A DNA stretch of 5,314 bases from Deltaproteobacteria bacterium (GTDB lineage Bacteria > Desulfobacterota > DSM-4660 > Desulfatiglandales > HGW-15), in NCBI GenBank assembly GCA_016926135.1, contig JAFGPH010000208.1, positions 1 through 5,314 of the forward strand, written 5' to 3'. Below are positions 4,730 to 5,314 of this stretch, piece by piece; within the stretch, counting starts at the first letter, position 1; the number at the start of each line of letters is the position of its first letter. The position numbers and the translations under genes are program-made. Below the pieces are notes generated by a model. It was not told the DNA's origin and ran no database searches. It saw only the letters and a list, made by a program, of their open reading frames with translations.

Positions 4730-5314
4730 TCAGCGGGGGAGGTTCGTGATCTCCACGACCTCTCCGACATCCATGATCATGAAACGGGAAGGATCGAGAT
4801 TCCTCTCCCTGATGACCCTTTTCAGGTCGAGGGCCGGATAGCCCGGGGGTTCGTCTCCGAGAGGGAAGGTACCCCACTGGGTGGGAATAAAGTGGCGTGC
4901 GCCCAATTCGCGGAAGGCATCCAGCACCTCCGGGATGTTCTTGTGGGCATAGTGCATGAACCAGCGGGGATGGTAGGCGGTCGTGGAGAGGAGTGCGTAG
5001 TCAATGCCGGGAAACCGTCTTCCGAACTCCCTGTAACCAATGAAGTAACCGCTGTCCCCGCCGTAGTAAATGGTTGTTTCCGGTGAGATCAACATGAAAC
5101 TCGCCCAGAGTGTGCTGTTCGTGCCCTGACCGATGCGTCTGGACCAGTGCTGGGCCGGGAGGCAGACGAGGCGCGAGCCGTCCCCCACATTCATGCTCTC
5201 CCACCAGTCCAGTTCCCGCACCTCTCCTCGATGGATCGACTCCACATAGGCCTTGAGACCCAGGGGGACAAAAATGCGCGAGTTTTCCGGCAGGGAGCGG
5301 ATGCTGTCCACATC
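4730..5314 (-). CDS. MBL-fold metallo-hydrolase, NAPE-PLD/UlaG-like (5' end outside window)
   Basis: The C-terminal 194 residues of a metallo-beta-lactamase-fold hydrolase. Members near NAPE-PLD and UlaG hydrolyse phosphodiester or lactone bonds with one or two metal ions. Numbering from the window edge, PAQHWS (53-58) carries the motif-3 His H56, YYGGDSGYF (83-91) carries the bridging motif-4 Asp D87, and PTQWGTF (144-150) is the motif-5 region. The HxHxDH motif must lie further right, outside the window, so a GTG at 5309-5311 is not a credible start. At motif 5 the residue normally His in this family (as in HWGTF) is Gln Q146, encoded CAG at 4877-4879. The rest of the fold, including the ending DVGEVVEI (182-189), looks intact. 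No clear terminator follows the stop; the next promoter starts 52 bp downstream. Substrate unknown. Confidence 0.9.
   Translation of the reverse strand, partial: DVDSIRSLPENSRIFVPLGLKAYVESIHRGEVRELDWWESMNVGDGSRLVCLPAQHWSRRIGQGTNSTLWASFMLISPETTIYYGGDSGYFIGYREFGRRFPGIDYALLSTTAYHPRWFMHYAHKNIPEVLDAFRELGARHFIPTQWGTFPLGDEPPGYPALDLKRVIRERNLDPSRFMIMDVGEVVEITNLPR

Noticed and set aside
1..5314. tRNA, rRNA, CRISPR array, transposase gene, replication origin
   Set aside because: No tRNA cloverleaf, rRNA sequence, regularly spaced repeats, transposase frame or iteron cluster was seen on either strand.

Overview
The window carries five clear protein-coding genes on the minus strand and one small gene on the plus strand. 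Two of the five, one at each end, run off the window. The DNA is GC-rich with good codon structure. The gene set (class III CoA-transferase, class I methyltransferase, ferritin-like protein, CDF metal transporter, NAPE-PLD/UlaG-like metallo-hydrolase) and the very strong Shine-Dalgarno sites and sigma70-type promoters suggest a Gram-negative anaerobe, perhaps of the Desulfobacterota (old Deltaproteobacteria). That placement is an inference from protein style, not a proven assignment.

Layout from left to right. 1-1355 (minus) is a CDF-family divalent metal exporter with an unusually long C-terminal tail made of three tandem copies of the cytoplasmic dimerisation domain. 1356-1665 is a divergent regulatory region with a candidate extended -10 promoter for the exporter and a near-consensus promoter (1597-1624) for the plus-strand gene, followed by an AT-rich palindrome at the start site. 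1666-1818 (plus) is a 50-residue single-pass membrane protein of unknown function. 1816-1940 is a short non-coding element with 17-bp imperfect terminal inverted repeats (MITE-like), wedged exactly between the stop codons of two convergent genes. 1941-2429 (minus) is a ferritin-like/rubrerythrin-like four-helix protein. 2507-3085 (minus) is a SAM-dependent methyltransferase with its own promoter at 3141-3169. 3178-4389 (minus) is a CaiB/BaiF (class III) CoA-transferase. 4390-4729 has no protein gene but holds a strong promoter (4649-4677), about 200 nt of hairpin-rich sequence and a perfect 10-bp intrinsic terminator (4439-4473), all on the minus strand. 4730-5314 (minus) is the C-terminal part of an MBL-fold hydrolase.

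How they may work together. The promoter-to-terminator unit at 4439-4677 either makes a stand-alone small RNA or is an attenuator leader for the CoA-transferase, whose start codon lies 49 nt past the terminator and has no good promoter of its own. The methyltransferase and ferritin-like genes are probably co-transcribed from 3141-3169. No shared pathway for the CoA-transferase, methyltransferase, ferritin-like protein and exporter can be read from the sequence. The most notable points are the uncharacterised leader/small RNA, the triple-domain CDF tail, and the inverted-repeat element sitting on a CTAG tetranucleotide that serves as stop codon for both flanking genes.
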